From assembly GCF_000429905.1 (NCBI RefSeq), contig NZ_AUCT01000017.1, forward strand, positions 111,814-175,813: DNA of 64,000 bases, given 5' to 3'. The notes under the pieces were generated by a model that saw only the letters and a program-made list of their open reading frames with translations, ran no database searches and was not told where the DNA came from. The translations under genes and the position numbers were made by a program. Of the stretch, positions 9,420 through 18,089 are shown one piece after another. Positions within the stretch are counted from its first letter, which is position 1, and the number at the start of each line of letters is the position of its first letter. This DNA is from Desulfatibacillum aliphaticivorans DSM 15576. Lineage in GTDB: Bacteria > Desulfobacterota > Desulfobacteria > Desulfobacterales > Desulfatibacillaceae.

Positions 9420-10862
9420 CTATTTTTCCAAACCCGATAACAAACTGTACCCTTTAAGTATGTCGAGCGCTCTTTTAATCTGATGATCCTTCAATAGTTG
9501 GTCAACATCCAGATAGCCGAATATCTTGGTGGGATCTTGCTCCGGCCCCACAGGCTCCCCTGTCTTTACCTCTTCTTTCGGAGTTTCGGAAGGAATATCC
9601 AACTCCTGCTCCTGGTCATCTGCGGTTTCCTCCTGGCCTTGCTCCTCTTCGCCTGCGTCCGACTCAGCGTCCAGGTGGTTTTTAAGATCCTTTTCCTTCA
9701 GATAGACGAATTCAGAATTTTCTTCATCGTCTTTGTCATCTTTCTTTTTCTTGTCAAACCCGGCCTTGACAATGATGTCCGGAACAATGCCCTCGGCCTG
9801 GATGGAACGGCCGCTGGGAGTATAGTAACGGGCGATGGTCAGCTTCAAGGCGTATCCGTCGCGCAAAGGCTCGACAGTTTGGACGGAGCCTTTGCCAAAA
9901 GAGGTGGTTCCAAGCAGCACTGCTCTTCTGTGATCCTGCAGAGCTCCGGCCACAATCTCCGATGCGCTGGCCGAGCCTCCGTTGATCAAAACCACCATGG
10001 GGCATTTGACGTCCCTGCGGCTAGGGCTTGCATGGTACTCCTGGCTCGAGGTGGCGCGTCTGCCTTTATGAGAAACTATGACCCCTTTACTTAAAAATAC
10101 GTCGGAAACGGAAATCGCCTGATGCAAGAGGCCGCCCGGATTGTTTCTGAGGTCCAGAATCAAACCGCTGAGTTCCTGTTCGTCCTGCCTGAGCCCTTCT
10201 ATGGCTTCCAAAAGATCGGTCTCGGTGGATTCCGTGAAATTGGTTATGCGCACATATCCGAAATGGGGCGCCAAAGAGGTTTCATGGACGCTTGCAACCT
10301 CAATGATATCCCTTAATATTTTGTAATCTTTGGCTTTTTTCATGCCCTTGCGGTAGATGGACAAGGTCACGTAGGTGCCTTTTTCCCCCCGCATTTTTTT
10401 GACGGCCTCGGTCAGCTTCATATCCAGCGTGGACTCTCCGTCCACCGCCACAATCACGTCGCCGGCCTGGATGCCGGCCCTGAAACCCGGAGTTCCCATG
10501 ATGGGAGCTATTACGGTGACGTATCCGTCCTTCATGGAAATTTGAATTCCAATGCCGCCGAATTCCCCTTTGGTGCTTTCCTTAAGGTCCTTGTACGATT
10601 CAGGGGGCATGAATTCGCTATGAGGATCCAGCGTCTGCACCATTCCCTGGATGGCGCCGGAGATCAAGTCCTCGGTCTTGACTTCGTCCACGTAATTGTT
10701 CTCGATGATTTCAATCACCTGAGAAAAAAGTTTGAGGTTTTTGTATGCCTCCTCATCCGCTTGCGCCGTTTGGACCGAAAAGACGGCGGCGAGCAGGAGG
10801 GAACAAAATAGGGTGAAAAAGGCTGCATAACCTGTTTTGTGGAATCTTTTGGTAAAAGTCAT
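9420..10862 (-). CDS. ctpA: C-terminal processing peptidase, S41 family
   Basis: 480 residues from the ATG at 10862, whose A is shared with the TGA stop of the upstream EnvC-like gene (TGATG overlap). A signal/anchor helix lies at ~10-32 (AAFFTLFCSLLLAAVFSVQ). A PDZ domain (GIGIQISMKDGYVTVIAPIMG) precedes the protease core. The catalytic Ser is in NGGSASASEIVAGAL and the Lys in TSFGKGSVQTVEPL. The C-terminus is acidic (KKKDDKDDEENSE and more), longer than usual. It is a periplasmic protease that trims C-termini of envelope proteins, including peptidoglycan hydrolases or their adaptors in other species. Confidence 0.93.
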   Translation of the reverse strand: MTFTKRFHKTGYAAFFTLFCSLLLAAVFSVQTAQADEEAYKNLKLFSQVIEIIENNYVDEVKTEDLISGAIQGMVQTLDPHSEFMPPESYKDLKESTKGEFGGIGIQISMKDGYVTVIAPIMGTPGFRAGIQAGDVIVAVDGESTLDMKLTEAVKKMRGEKGTYVTLSIYRKGMKKAKDYKILRDIIEVASVHETSLAPHFGYVRITNFTESTETDLLEAIEGLRQDEQELSGLILDLRNNPGGLLHQAISVSDVFLSKGVIVSHKGRRATSSQEYHASPSRRDVKCPMVVLINGGSASASEIVAGALQDHRRAVLLGTTSFGKGSVQTVEPLRDGYALKLTIARYYTPSGRSIQAEGIVPDIIVKAGFDKKKKDDKDDEENSEFVYLKEKDLKNHLDAESDAGEEEQGQEETADDQEQELDIPSETPKEEVKTGEPVGPEQDPTKIFGYLDVDQLLKDHQIKRALDILKGYSLLSGLEK

Positions 10863-12019
10863 CAATTTTCCTTTCTCAACCACTCAGCGGGGTCAAGCGG
10901 CGTTGAATGATGTCTGATTTCAAAATATAAGCCCGGACCTGAAAAAGAGCCCGAGTCTCCAACGGTGCCTATTACCTCCCCGGTTTCCACTGTTTGCCCT
11001 TTTTCCTTAAAAAGGTCTTCAGCATGGGCGCAAACCGAAAAATAGGCTTCTCCGTGGTCAATAATTATCATGTTGCCATACCCTTTGAACCAACCTGAGT
11101 AGACGACCTTGCCGTCATGGATGGCGTGAAAGGGCTCCCCGATTTCCGAGGCGATATCCACGCCGCTTCGGAATTGGGTGGCCTTGAACTGTGGATCTTT
11201 ATGGGCGCCAAAGGCGGCCATGATTTTGCCTCCGGGAATCGGCAGGCCCATTTTTCCCTTGAGCGAAGCAAAGGAACTGGATGGCGCCTTGGATGATTTG
11301 GGAGGCGGCTTGACCGACGGTTTGATGCGGTTGATGGTCTTGCTCAACTCCTTGGCCGCCTGCTCCAGAGATCTTAGCGCAGCCTGGGCAAGGCCCTTTT
11401 CTTTGCTGACCCGGGCTAACAACTTCTTTTTTTCCGCCCTTTGACTTTTTAGCTCAGCAAGCTCCCGATCCAACTCCTTTTCCAGCCTGGCCTGCTCGTC
11501 CCGGTTGTTCTCCAGGCTGTCCGTCAAAGTCTTAAGCCGGTTTTTGTCCTGGTTCAGATCCTCCCAAACCTGGTTGTCAAAGGCGATGATCCGTTTCAGG
11601 GCGTCCTGCCTGATCGACGCGTCAAAGACCGAGTTGGACCCCAGAATGACCGAAGCGGTTCCGGTCTGGGTCAGTTTATAATACTCAGCCAGCCGCCTTG
11701 CGGCGTAATCCTCTGCCTCTTTCACCCTTTGTGTTACCTGTTCCAGGTCGCTTTTGGCAAGGGCTATTTCTTCTCCGGTCTTTTGCAAATCCTTTTTTAA
11801 TTGCGAAGCGCGCTTTTGCGCGCTTGCCACGGATTTATCCGCTTTTTCCAGTTCAGCAAGCATCTTACGATGCGTCACTTCCAGATTCTTGATTTTCTCC
11901 TGGGTTTCTCCAATCTGCTCCTGGATTTTTTCCTTCTTGCCGTCGCCGGCCCAAGCCGGCTGTTGCAGACTCGTCGCCGTCAGCGCCAGGCAGACTAAAA
12001 CCAGAATTTTTTTTCCCAT
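10862..12019 (-). CDS. envC: EnvC-like murein hydrolase activator with degenerate LytM domain
   Basis: 385 residues with a signal peptide ending near PAWA, a long coiled coil (~25-250, heavy in E, K, Q, L) and a C-terminal M23/LytM domain. The LytM metal site is broken: the first ligand region reads FRSGVDIA where active enzymes have H-x-G-x-D, and the H-x-H motif reads GLYFEIR. An active peptidase is therefore unlikely, as for E. coli EnvC, which activates amidases. The frame can be extended to a TTG at 12037, but the ATG at 12019 is preferred. It lies just after ftsX; FtsEX controls EnvC-type proteins in known systems, so activation of septal peptidoglycan cleavage is the likely job. Confidence 0.9.
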   Translation of the reverse strand: MGKKILVLVCLALTATSLQQPAWAGDGKKEKIQEQIGETQEKIKNLEVTHRKMLAELEKADKSVASAQKRASQLKKDLQKTGEEIALAKSDLEQVTQRVKEAEDYAARRLAEYYKLTQTGTASVILGSNSVFDASIRQDALKRIIAFDNQVWEDLNQDKNRLKTLTDSLENNRDEQARLEKELDRELAELKSQRAEKKKLLARVSKEKGLAQAALRSLEQAAKELSKTINRIKPSVKPPPKSSKAPSSSFASLKGKMGLPIPGGKIMAAFGAHKDPQFKATQFRSGVDIASEIGEPFHAIHDGKVVYSGWFKGYGNMIIIDHGEAYFSVCAHAEDLFKEKGQTVETGEVIGTVGDSGSFSGPGLYFEIRHHSTPLDPAEWLRKEN

Positions 12020-12033
12020 TGAAAAAGGCAAAA

Positions 12034-12918
12034 TCAATCCTTAGTAAATTGGGCGAAGGAAAGATGGCATCCGGCGGCGCCGACGCCTACGGACAGAAGC
12101 AGCCCCAATATGCAGTATTTTATGGGGATGAATTGAAACTCAAACCTGCCTAACAATTCCTGAGCGGGGGCGCCCGCAACAATAATGAAAAAGACCAAAG
12201 CCAATAGGCCCAAGGCGGCCAGCCCGCCAAGCAGGCCTTGAATCATGCCTTGTATGTAAAAAGACGCACGAATAAACCCGTTGGTTGCGCCTACCAGTTC
12301 CATGATTTTTATTTCATCCCGCCTGTTGTACAAGACCAGCCTGATGGTGTTGGCTGTGATGGACAAGGCCGCGACCATCAGCAAAAAGCCTATGGCTATG
12401 GCCGCCGCGCGGGACAGTTCTGCGACCATAGAGAATTTCTCCAGCCAGGCCTGGCCGAAATTTACTTCGTCCACGCCCGCAATTTTTTTGATTGTCGCGG
12501 CGGTCATCTTCACGCCTTGCCATCCTCCTTCTCCTGGGGAGGCGACAACCTCAAACGCGTCGGGCAGGGGGTTGTCCGAAAGATCGTCCAGCAGGCCCGC
12601 CTGATTGTCCATGGACGTGCGCAGCCTTTCAAGGGCCTGGTCTTTGCTGACGAACTCCGCGGATTTCACCCGGTTGGTTTTTTCAATGGCCTGTTGAATG
12701 GGGCCCAACTCAGGCGCCGTCAATCCCGATTTGAGATAAACCATCATGCGCACATTGTCCTGCTGCGCGGTCATCAGCTGGGAGACGTTGATGAACACCA
12801 GGGCGAAAACCCCAGTAAGTAAAAAGATAAGCGTGATCGTGGAAATAGCCAGCCCATGGAGCACTTTGGCCCCCCTGATATCGTCTAACGCCTGCTTGAA
12901 ATAGTACATAGGCTGCAT
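12034..12918 (-). CDS. ftsX: Cell division ABC transporter permease-like protein FtsX
   Basis: 294 residues with the FtsX layout: one N-terminal helix (~20-45), a periplasmic domain (~46-170) with SAEFVSKDQALERL and NPLPDAFEV, then three helices in the second half. It couples cytoplasmic FtsE ATPase activity to a periplasmic peptidoglycan-hydrolase activator. It starts 2 nt after the ftsE stop, and its stop lies 14 nt upstream of the chosen start of the EnvC-like gene. Confidence 0.93.
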   Translation of the reverse strand: MQPMYYFKQALDDIRGAKVLHGLAISTITLIFLLTGVFALVFINVSQLMTAQQDNVRMMVYLKSGLTAPELGPIQQAIEKTNRVKSAEFVSKDQALERLRTSMDNQAGLLDDLSDNPLPDAFEVVASPGEGGWQGVKMTAATIKKIAGVDEVNFGQAWLEKFSMVAELSRAAAIAIGFLLMVAALSITANTIRLVLYNRRDEIKIMELVGATNGFIRASFYIQGMIQGLLGGLAALGLLALVFFIIVAGAPAQELLGRFEFQFIPIKYCILGLLLSVGVGAAGCHLSFAQFTKD

Positions 12919-12920
12919 GG

Positions 12921-13619
12921 TTATAACCCCAGATCCACTACGCGACCCTGCTTCAGGGTGACTATGCGGCGCCGCGTACTGTGCAGCAACGCCTCGTCAT
13001 GGGTCGCCACCATCACAGTCGCCCCCCGGGCGTGAATGCCGAACAGCAGCTCCATAATGACTCTGGCGCTCTCTGCATCCAGGCTGCCGGTGGGTTCATC
13101 CGCCAGGACGATGTCCGGATCTCCGCAAATGGCCCGGGCCACCGCCACCCGTTGCTGCTCGCCGCCGGACAGGCTTTGGGGAAAGGCGCCCGCCTTGTGC
13201 TCCATATCCACGGTGCGGAGCAGGTAGCCGACTTTTCGCTTGATCTGCTTGGCGCTGGCGCCGGCCACTTCCATGACCAGGGCGATGTTGTCAAACACAG
13301 TGCGGGTGGGGATGAGCTTGTAATCCTGAAAGACCACGCCTATATTGCGCCTCAGGAAAGGCAGGCGTTTTTTGGGAAGCCGGGAGAGGTTCATGCCTTT
13401 GAGCAGAACCTGTCCCTCGGAAATCGTATCGGCCAGATATAAAAGTTTTAGCAAGGTGCTTTTTCCGGCCCCGCTGGGACCGGTAAGAAACAGAAACTCA
13501 TTAGCCTCCACGTCCAGGCTCACGTCATCCAGGGCGAGTTGGGCGCCATACCGCTTGGTGACATGAAACATCCGAATGATGGCGTTTTTATTTTCCAGCT
13601 CCGGGTATTGGTTGTCCAT
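12921..13619 (-). CDS. ftsE: Cell division ATP-binding protein FtsE
   Basis: 232-residue ABC ATPase. Walker A is GPSGAGKST, the Q-loop lies in VVFQDYKLIP, the signature is LSGGEQQRVA and Walker B is IVLADEPTGSLD. First gene of the ftsE-ftsX-envC-ctpA-deacetylase operon. The start at 13619 leaves a short N-terminal extension (MDNQYPELENKNAIIR) before the usual MFHVTKRYG; a start at the internal ATG cannot be excluded. The 255 bp between this gene and the divergent pyrE contain a spaced inverted repeat described separately. Confidence 0.94.
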   Translation of the reverse strand: MDNQYPELENKNAIIRMFHVTKRYGAQLALDDVSLDVEANEFLFLTGPSGAGKSTLLKLLYLADTISEGQVLLKGMNLSRLPKKRLPFLRRNIGVVFQDYKLIPTRTVFDNIALVMEVAGASAKQIKRKVGYLLRTVDMEHKAGAFPQSLSGGEQQRVAVARAICGDPDIVLADEPTGSLDAESARVIMELLFGIHARGATVMVATHDEALLHSTRRRIVTLKQGRVVDLGL

Positions 13620-13688
13620 ACCTTATCAATGGTGGCCTTGCAATAATCAATACTGAGATTGTTCGGCCGGTTAGAATCATTCTGTGAT

Positions 13689-13761
13689 TGACCCGGAAAA
13701 AGGGTCTTGATATGTTCAATCCAAGGTCCGGGGAGTGCCCTAGTCGGTTTTTCCCGGGTCA
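13689..13761. repeat. Spaced inverted repeat in ftsE/pyrE intergenic region
   Basis: TGACCCGGAAAAA at 13689-13701 and TTTTTCCCGGGTCA at 13748-13761 are near-perfect inverted copies (one extra base) separated by 46 nt. They lie between divergent ftsE and pyrE. This could be a long-loop hairpin in the ftsE leader or a pair of protein-binding sites. Confidence 0.45.
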
Positions 13762-13874
13762 GGACCCCCACTGAATTCCCGATTAGAAAGGGCTTCTTCC
13801 AGTTCGGTGGGGGTTCAATTTATAGTATCTAATGCATTTAAAAGCAACCTTTTCTTTAAGAGGAAAACCCTTAA

Positions 13875-14438
13875 ATGAAACAAGAACTTATTGATTTTCT
13901 TTGTAAAAAGTCCGTAAATTTTTCTGACGAGCCTTCTTTCAAACTGGTGTCCGGCCGGCTGAGCCGGTTTTACGTCAATTGCAAGCCCACCATTCTTCAT
14001 CCCCGTGGAATGTACCTTGTGGGACATTTGGTCATGGAAGCCGTGAAAGAGGCCAAGTTGGACGGCATCGGAGGCCTGACTTTCGGAGCCGATCCCGTGG
14101 CCATGGCCGCCGCCTTCGCCTCGGAGCTTATGGGCTGCCCCATCAAGGCGTTTTCCATCCGCAAGGAACCCAAAGACCACGGCATTATCAAGTGGGTGGA
14201 AGGCGACATGCAGGAAGGGGAGCGCGTGGCCGTGGTGGACGACGTGGTGACTACCGGCGGCTCCACCATCAAGGCCATTGAGCGGGCCCGCTCCCAGGGC
14301 CTGGAAGTGGCCAAGGCCGTTATCCTGGTGGATCGTCAGGAAGGCGGACTGGAAAACGTGGCCAAACTGGTCCCGGACGCCAGCGCTATCGTGACCCGTG
14401 CGGAATTGCTCGAAGCCTGGAACAAACTCAATAAATAA
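13875..14438 (+). CDS. pyrE: Orotate phosphoribosyltransferase
   Basis: 187 residues. It makes orotidine monophosphate from orotate and PRPP in pyrimidine synthesis. The PRPP-binding signature is VAVVDDVVTTGGSTIKAIE (~115-135). The GGLTFGADPVAMAAA segment and the following AFSIRKEPKDHG loop with its catalytic Lys are conserved. AGAGG lies 11 nt before the ATG. miaA begins 20 nt after its stop, so the two may share a transcript. Confidence 0.94.
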   Translation: MKQELIDFLCKKSVNFSDEPSFKLVSGRLSRFYVNCKPTILHPRGMYLVGHLVMEAVKEAKLDGIGGLTFGADPVAMAAAFASELMGCPIKAFSIRKEPKDHGIIKWVEGDMQEGERVAVVDDVVTTGGSTIKAIERARSQGLEVAKAVILVDRQEGGLENVAKLVPDASAIVTRAELLEAWNKLNK

Positions 14439-14458
14439 GACGAGCCTGAAAGCCAGCC

Positions 14459-15379
14459 GTGCCTTCCAAAGATAAAATCGTGGTCATTGCAGGCCCGACC
14501 GGAGTGGGAAAAAGCGCCTCCACCCTTCCTCTCGCCAGGGAGTTTGGAGGCGAAATTATCAGCGCCGACGCCGTATCGGTATACCGATGCCTGGACATCG
14601 GCGCCGCCAAACCGGGAATGGAGGACCGCCGGCTGGTTCCCCACCACATGATCGACGTGGTGGATCCGGACGAGGATTTTGACGCTAACATCTTCGCCGC
14701 CCAGGCCCGGGCAATCGCCCAATCTCTCCATGAATCAGGCAAACGGGTCTTTGTGGACGGCGGGACCGGCTTTTACATTAAAGCCCTTCTTCACGGCCTG
14801 TTCACCCAAGGCCGGTCCGATCCCGAACTCAGGGAATCCCTAAGACGGGAAGCCGCTCAACTGGGCTCCCACGCCCTGCACGACCGCCTGAAGGAACTGG
14901 ATCCCCCATCTGCTAAGCGCATTCACCCCAACGACGCTTATCGCATTACACGCGCCCTGGAAATCTGCATCCTGACGGGAAAGCCAGCCTCGGCCCAACA
15001 GGCCGCCCACGGTTTTGAAGAATCGCCCTACGACGTGCTTTTTTTCTGCCTGCACAGGGAGCGGGAAATCCTTTACCAGCGCACGGACCAACGGGTGGAC
15101 CAAATGCTGGCCATGGGGCTGGAACAGGAGGTCCGGGGCCTGTTAAAAAACGGCTACGGCCCGGAATTGAAATCCATGCAATCCATCGGATACAGACACA
15201 TGTGCCAATATATAACCGGGGCGCTGAATTACGAGGACGCCGTCACTCTCATGAAAAGGGACACCCGTCGCCTGGCCAAAAGGCAGATGACCTGGTTTAA
15301 GGCCTACCCGGAAATACGATGGATGGCGCCTGACGAGACGGAGGCAATGCGCCGGGAGATCTCTCTGTTTCTGGAATGA
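14459..15379 (+). CDS. miaA: tRNA dimethylallyltransferase MiaA
   Basis: 306 residues, GTG start. It adds a dimethylallyl group to A37 of tRNAs that read codons beginning with U. The P-loop GPTGVGKS is at ~12-19. Other conserved blocks are SADAVSVYRCLDIGAAKP, HHMIDVVDPDEDFDA, FVDGGTGFYIKALL and QMTWFKAYPEIRWM. No terminator follows; the next 215 bp lead into the TetR promoter. Confidence 0.95.
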   Translation: MPSKDKIVVIAGPTGVGKSASTLPLAREFGGEIISADAVSVYRCLDIGAAKPGMEDRRLVPHHMIDVVDPDEDFDANIFAAQARAIAQSLHESGKRVFVDGGTGFYIKALLHGLFTQGRSDPELRESLRREAAQLGSHALHDRLKELDPPSAKRIHPNDAYRITRALEICILTGKPASAQQAAHGFEESPYDVLFFCLHREREILYQRTDQRVDQMLAMGLEQEVRGLLKNGYGPELKSMQSIGYRHMCQYITGALNYEDAVTLMKRDTRRLAKRQMTWFKAYPEIRWMAPDETEAMRREISLFLE

Positions 15380-15519
15380 GGGTGTATTCAGATTTTATAA
15401 AATAACCGACCGTCATTTTTCAATATTTTCCTTTCGTGTAAATTATTCGATTTTAATCAAATCAAATTAAGTGGTTATGCCCGTTAAGCATGGATTAGAA
15501 ATCTGTTAGCCTTTTTTTC

Positions 15520-15570
15520 TTGACAAGGAAAAACTCATCAGTTAAAAATGAATCCACCCTCAGTTGAGGG
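15520..15570 (+). promoter_or_regulatory. Promoter with operator-like palindrome for the TetR gene
   Basis: TTGACA (15520-15525), a 17-nt spacer and TAAAAA (15543-15548) form a good sigma-70 promoter. The palindrome CCCTCAGTTGAGGG (15557-15570) lies exactly where transcription should begin, ~25 nt before the GTG start of the TetR gene. That position fits an autorepression site. Confidence 0.6.
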
Positions 15571-15594
15571 AATTTCTCTCGTGAGGTTGATACA

Positions 15595-16194
15595 GTGGAG
15601 CCCAAGCAAAAAAATGGCAAGCACGAACAGATTATGTCGGCAGCCATAAAAGTATTTGCAGAAAAAGGGTATTTTCAATCAACCATCGCGCAGATCGCCC
15701 GGGCTGCCGGGGTTGCTGACGGAACCATATATCTTTATTTCAAGAACAAGGAAGATATCATGGCGCAATTCGTCAACCAGCAGTCCAAGAAGTTCTTTGA
15801 CACCTTTACGTCCATGTTCGAAGGCAAGCAAAGCGCCATTGAAAGGCTGAAGGCCTTAATCAGGCTTCACTTTCAGGTATCCCAGGAAGACCGGTATGTA
15901 GCCCTGGTCTACCAGGTGGAAATGCGGCGGAGCGACCGCCTTATGAAAGAGGACATAAAGGACGCCTTGAGGATGTACCACGATTTGGTGGGCCAGATCG
16001 TGGAGGAAGGCCAGCAAGAGGGCGCGATTCGGCACGACGTGCAGATTGGCCTGGTCAAGCGCATGATTTTCGCCACCGTGGATGAGGTGATCACATCATG
16101 GGTTATGGCCGGCGGAAAATACGATCTGGAGCCCTTGGCCGAGCCTCTGGCGAATTTATTATTGCAAGGCATCCAGGCAACGCCTACCGCGTGA
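15595..16194 (+). CDS. TetR-family regulator, FadR/fatty-acid-responsive type
   Basis: 199 residues from a GTG start with GAGG 8 nt upstream. The N-terminal HTH is clear: IMSAAIKVFAEKGYFQSTIA, then AGVADGTIYLYFKNKEDI. The C-terminal ligand domain resembles TetR regulators of fatty-acid degradation. It faces a fadD-type gene convergently across 185 bp, which fits a role in fatty-acid metabolism, but the link is inferred. Probably autoregulated through the palindrome at 15557-15570. The same palindrome was not seen before fadD. Confidence 0.88.
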   Translation: MEPKQKNGKHEQIMSAAIKVFAEKGYFQSTIAQIARAAGVADGTIYLYFKNKEDIMAQFVNQQSKKFFDTFTSMFEGKQSAIERLKALIRLHFQVSQEDRYVALVYQVEMRRSDRLMKEDIKDALRMYHDLVGQIVEEGQQEGAIRHDVQIGLVKRMIFATVDEVITSWVMAGGKYDLEPLAEPLANLLLQGIQATPTA

Positions 16195-16330
16195 TGTTTA
16201 AACGCGGTGGACGGCGGGCCTGACGGGTTTGGCAGCTTTCTTCCCCCCCAGAAAGATTTCGCTGCCAAGCCCCTGGTTTCACGGTCCAGCCCATAGAAGT
16301 ACAAACCGGCTGACGACCGTTCTATATAAT

Positions 16331-16361
16331 AGCCCGCTCCGAACTTTGTTCGGGGCGGGCT
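16331..16361. terminator. Bidirectional terminator between TetR gene and fadD
   Basis: Hairpin AGCCCGCTCCGAAC / TTCGGGGCGGGCT with a 4-nt loop between convergent genes. Moderately T-rich sequence follows on the plus strand (TTGTTGATTTT). Confidence 0.7.
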
Positions 16362-16379
16362 TGTTGATTTTGGGGCGTT

Positions 16380-18068
16380 CTAACCTCTTTTCGCCATTTC
16401 TTCGGCGCGAAGGTCTTTGCGGAGGATTTTTCCTACATTGGTTTTGGGGAGTTCCGTGCGGAATTCGATTTCCACAGGCCATTTGTACTTGGCCAGCCTG
16501 TCCTTGACGAAGTCCAGCATTTCTTTTTCCGTGGCTTTCACGCCTTCTTTCAGCACGATGAAAACCTTGGCCGCTTCGCCCCTTGATGGGTGGGGGATGC
16601 CCACGGTGCAGACTTCCTGCACCTTGTCGTTCAGGTAATAAACCTCGTCAATGTCGCGAGGGTACACATTGTATCCGCCGGAAAGGATCATGTCCTTTTT
16701 GCGGTCTACAATGTAAAAATAGCCGTCATCATCCATTTTGGCGATGTCCCCGGTATACAGCCATCCGTCCCGGATGGTTTCTGCCGTATCGTCCATGCGG
16801 TTCCAGTAGCCCTTCATCACCTGGGGGCCGCGGATGATCAGCTCGCCGCTCTCGCCCTGGGGCAGTTCATTGTCTCCCGTTTCCAGATCCACGATTTTGG
16901 CGTCGGTGTTGGGGATTGGAATGCCGATGCTGCCGGGCTTGCGGGTTCCCCGAAGCGGGTTGATATGGGTCACCGGGCTGGATTCCGTCATGCCGAAGCC
17001 TTCCACGATGGTGGCGCCGGTGATTTTTTCGAATTCCTTGATCACTTCCACGGGCAAGGGGGCGCTGCCCGAAAAGCACGCCGAGATGCTGGTCAGGTCC
17101 GTGGTTTTGATCCTGGGGTCGGACAGCATGCCGATGTACATGGTGGGCACCAAAGGCGCAAAGGTCGGCTTGAACTTGCTGATGGCGTCCAGCAGCGGCT
17201 CCGCCTGGGGCTTGGGCACCAGAACATTGGTCCAGCCCTGGCAGGCGGCCATGTTCATGGACGTGGTCAGGCCGAAAACATGGAAAAAGGGCAGGGCGCC
17301 CAGCATGACTTCCTTGCCGCGGTCAAAGCCGTTAAACCAGGCTCTTACCTGCTGGAACTGGCGGCTCAGGTTGCCGTGGGTCAGCATAACGCCTTTGGAA
17401 ACGCCCGTGGTCCCGCCGGTGTATTGGAACATGGCCAGGTCATCCAAGTCCAAATCAGCTTGGACGGATGCGGGGGACGACCCGGAAATCAATTCCTTCC
17501 ACTTGTAAACGTCCGAAGCCTGCTTGACGTCTGCTGCCAGGCCTTTTTTCTTTCCGATTAAAGGGAACAAAAGATTTTTCGGGAAGGGCAGGTAATCGCC
17601 CATGGACGTGTATACAATCTGGCGGACGCGCGTCATGGGCCGAAGGTCGATCATGCGGTTGGCCAAAAGGTCCAGGGTGATGAGGGCCTTGGCCCCGGAG
17701 TCGTTGAACTGGTGCGACAACTCCCGGTCGGAATACAGGGGGTTGTTCATGACCACCACGCCGCCGATTTTCAGGATAGCGTAATAAGCCGCCACGCAAG
17801 GGATGGAGTTGGGCAGCAAAATGGCGACGGCGTCCCCTTTTTCAATGCCAAACCCGCTCAAGGCCGAGGCGAAGCGATCCACCATGTCCTTGAGTCCGGC
17901 GAAACTAAGTTTGTACCCCTGAAAAACCAGAGCCGCGTTGTTGGGAAAGTCGCTAAAAGACTGGCCCAGATAATCCAGAATGGTCCGGTTCTCAAATTTG
18001 AGTTCCGGAACCACTTCAGGCTCGTAGTGTTTAGTCCAAGGCTTTGGACTGTCATTATTTAAAGGCAT
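16380..18068 (-). CDS. fadD: Long-chain acyl-CoA ligase, FadD-like
   Basis: 562-residue AMP-forming acyl-CoA synthetase. The ATP motif is YTGGTTGVSKGVMLTHGN. The adenylate motif is GFGMTESSPV. The hinge is WLYTGDIAKMDDDGYFYIVDRKKDM in the usual place, and the catalytic C-terminal Lys lies in NVGKILRKDLR. It activates fatty acids to CoA thioesters for beta-oxidation. AAGGAG precedes the ATG. It begins 21 nt after the rsmI stop, so it may be the distal gene of the translation operon, or have its own promoter inside rsmI. Confidence 0.93.
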   Translation of the reverse strand: MPLNNDSPKPWTKHYEPEVVPELKFENRTILDYLGQSFSDFPNNAALVFQGYKLSFAGLKDMVDRFASALSGFGIEKGDAVAILLPNSIPCVAAYYAILKIGGVVVMNNPLYSDRELSHQFNDSGAKALITLDLLANRMIDLRPMTRVRQIVYTSMGDYLPFPKNLLFPLIGKKKGLAADVKQASDVYKWKELISGSSPASVQADLDLDDLAMFQYTGGTTGVSKGVMLTHGNLSRQFQQVRAWFNGFDRGKEVMLGALPFFHVFGLTTSMNMAACQGWTNVLVPKPQAEPLLDAISKFKPTFAPLVPTMYIGMLSDPRIKTTDLTSISACFSGSAPLPVEVIKEFEKITGATIVEGFGMTESSPVTHINPLRGTRKPGSIGIPIPNTDAKIVDLETGDNELPQGESGELIIRGPQVMKGYWNRMDDTAETIRDGWLYTGDIAKMDDDGYFYIVDRKKDMILSGGYNVYPRDIDEVYYLNDKVQEVCTVGIPHPSRGEAAKVFIVLKEGVKATEKEMLDFVKDRLAKYKWPVEIEFRTELPKTNVGKILRKDLRAEEMAKRG

Positions 18069-18089
18069 TGCGTTCTCCTTGGTTCGTAG

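Noticed and set aside
13520..13771. Minus-strand frame overlapping the start of ftsE
   Set aside because: Out of frame with ftsE, no ribosome site, product unlike any protein.
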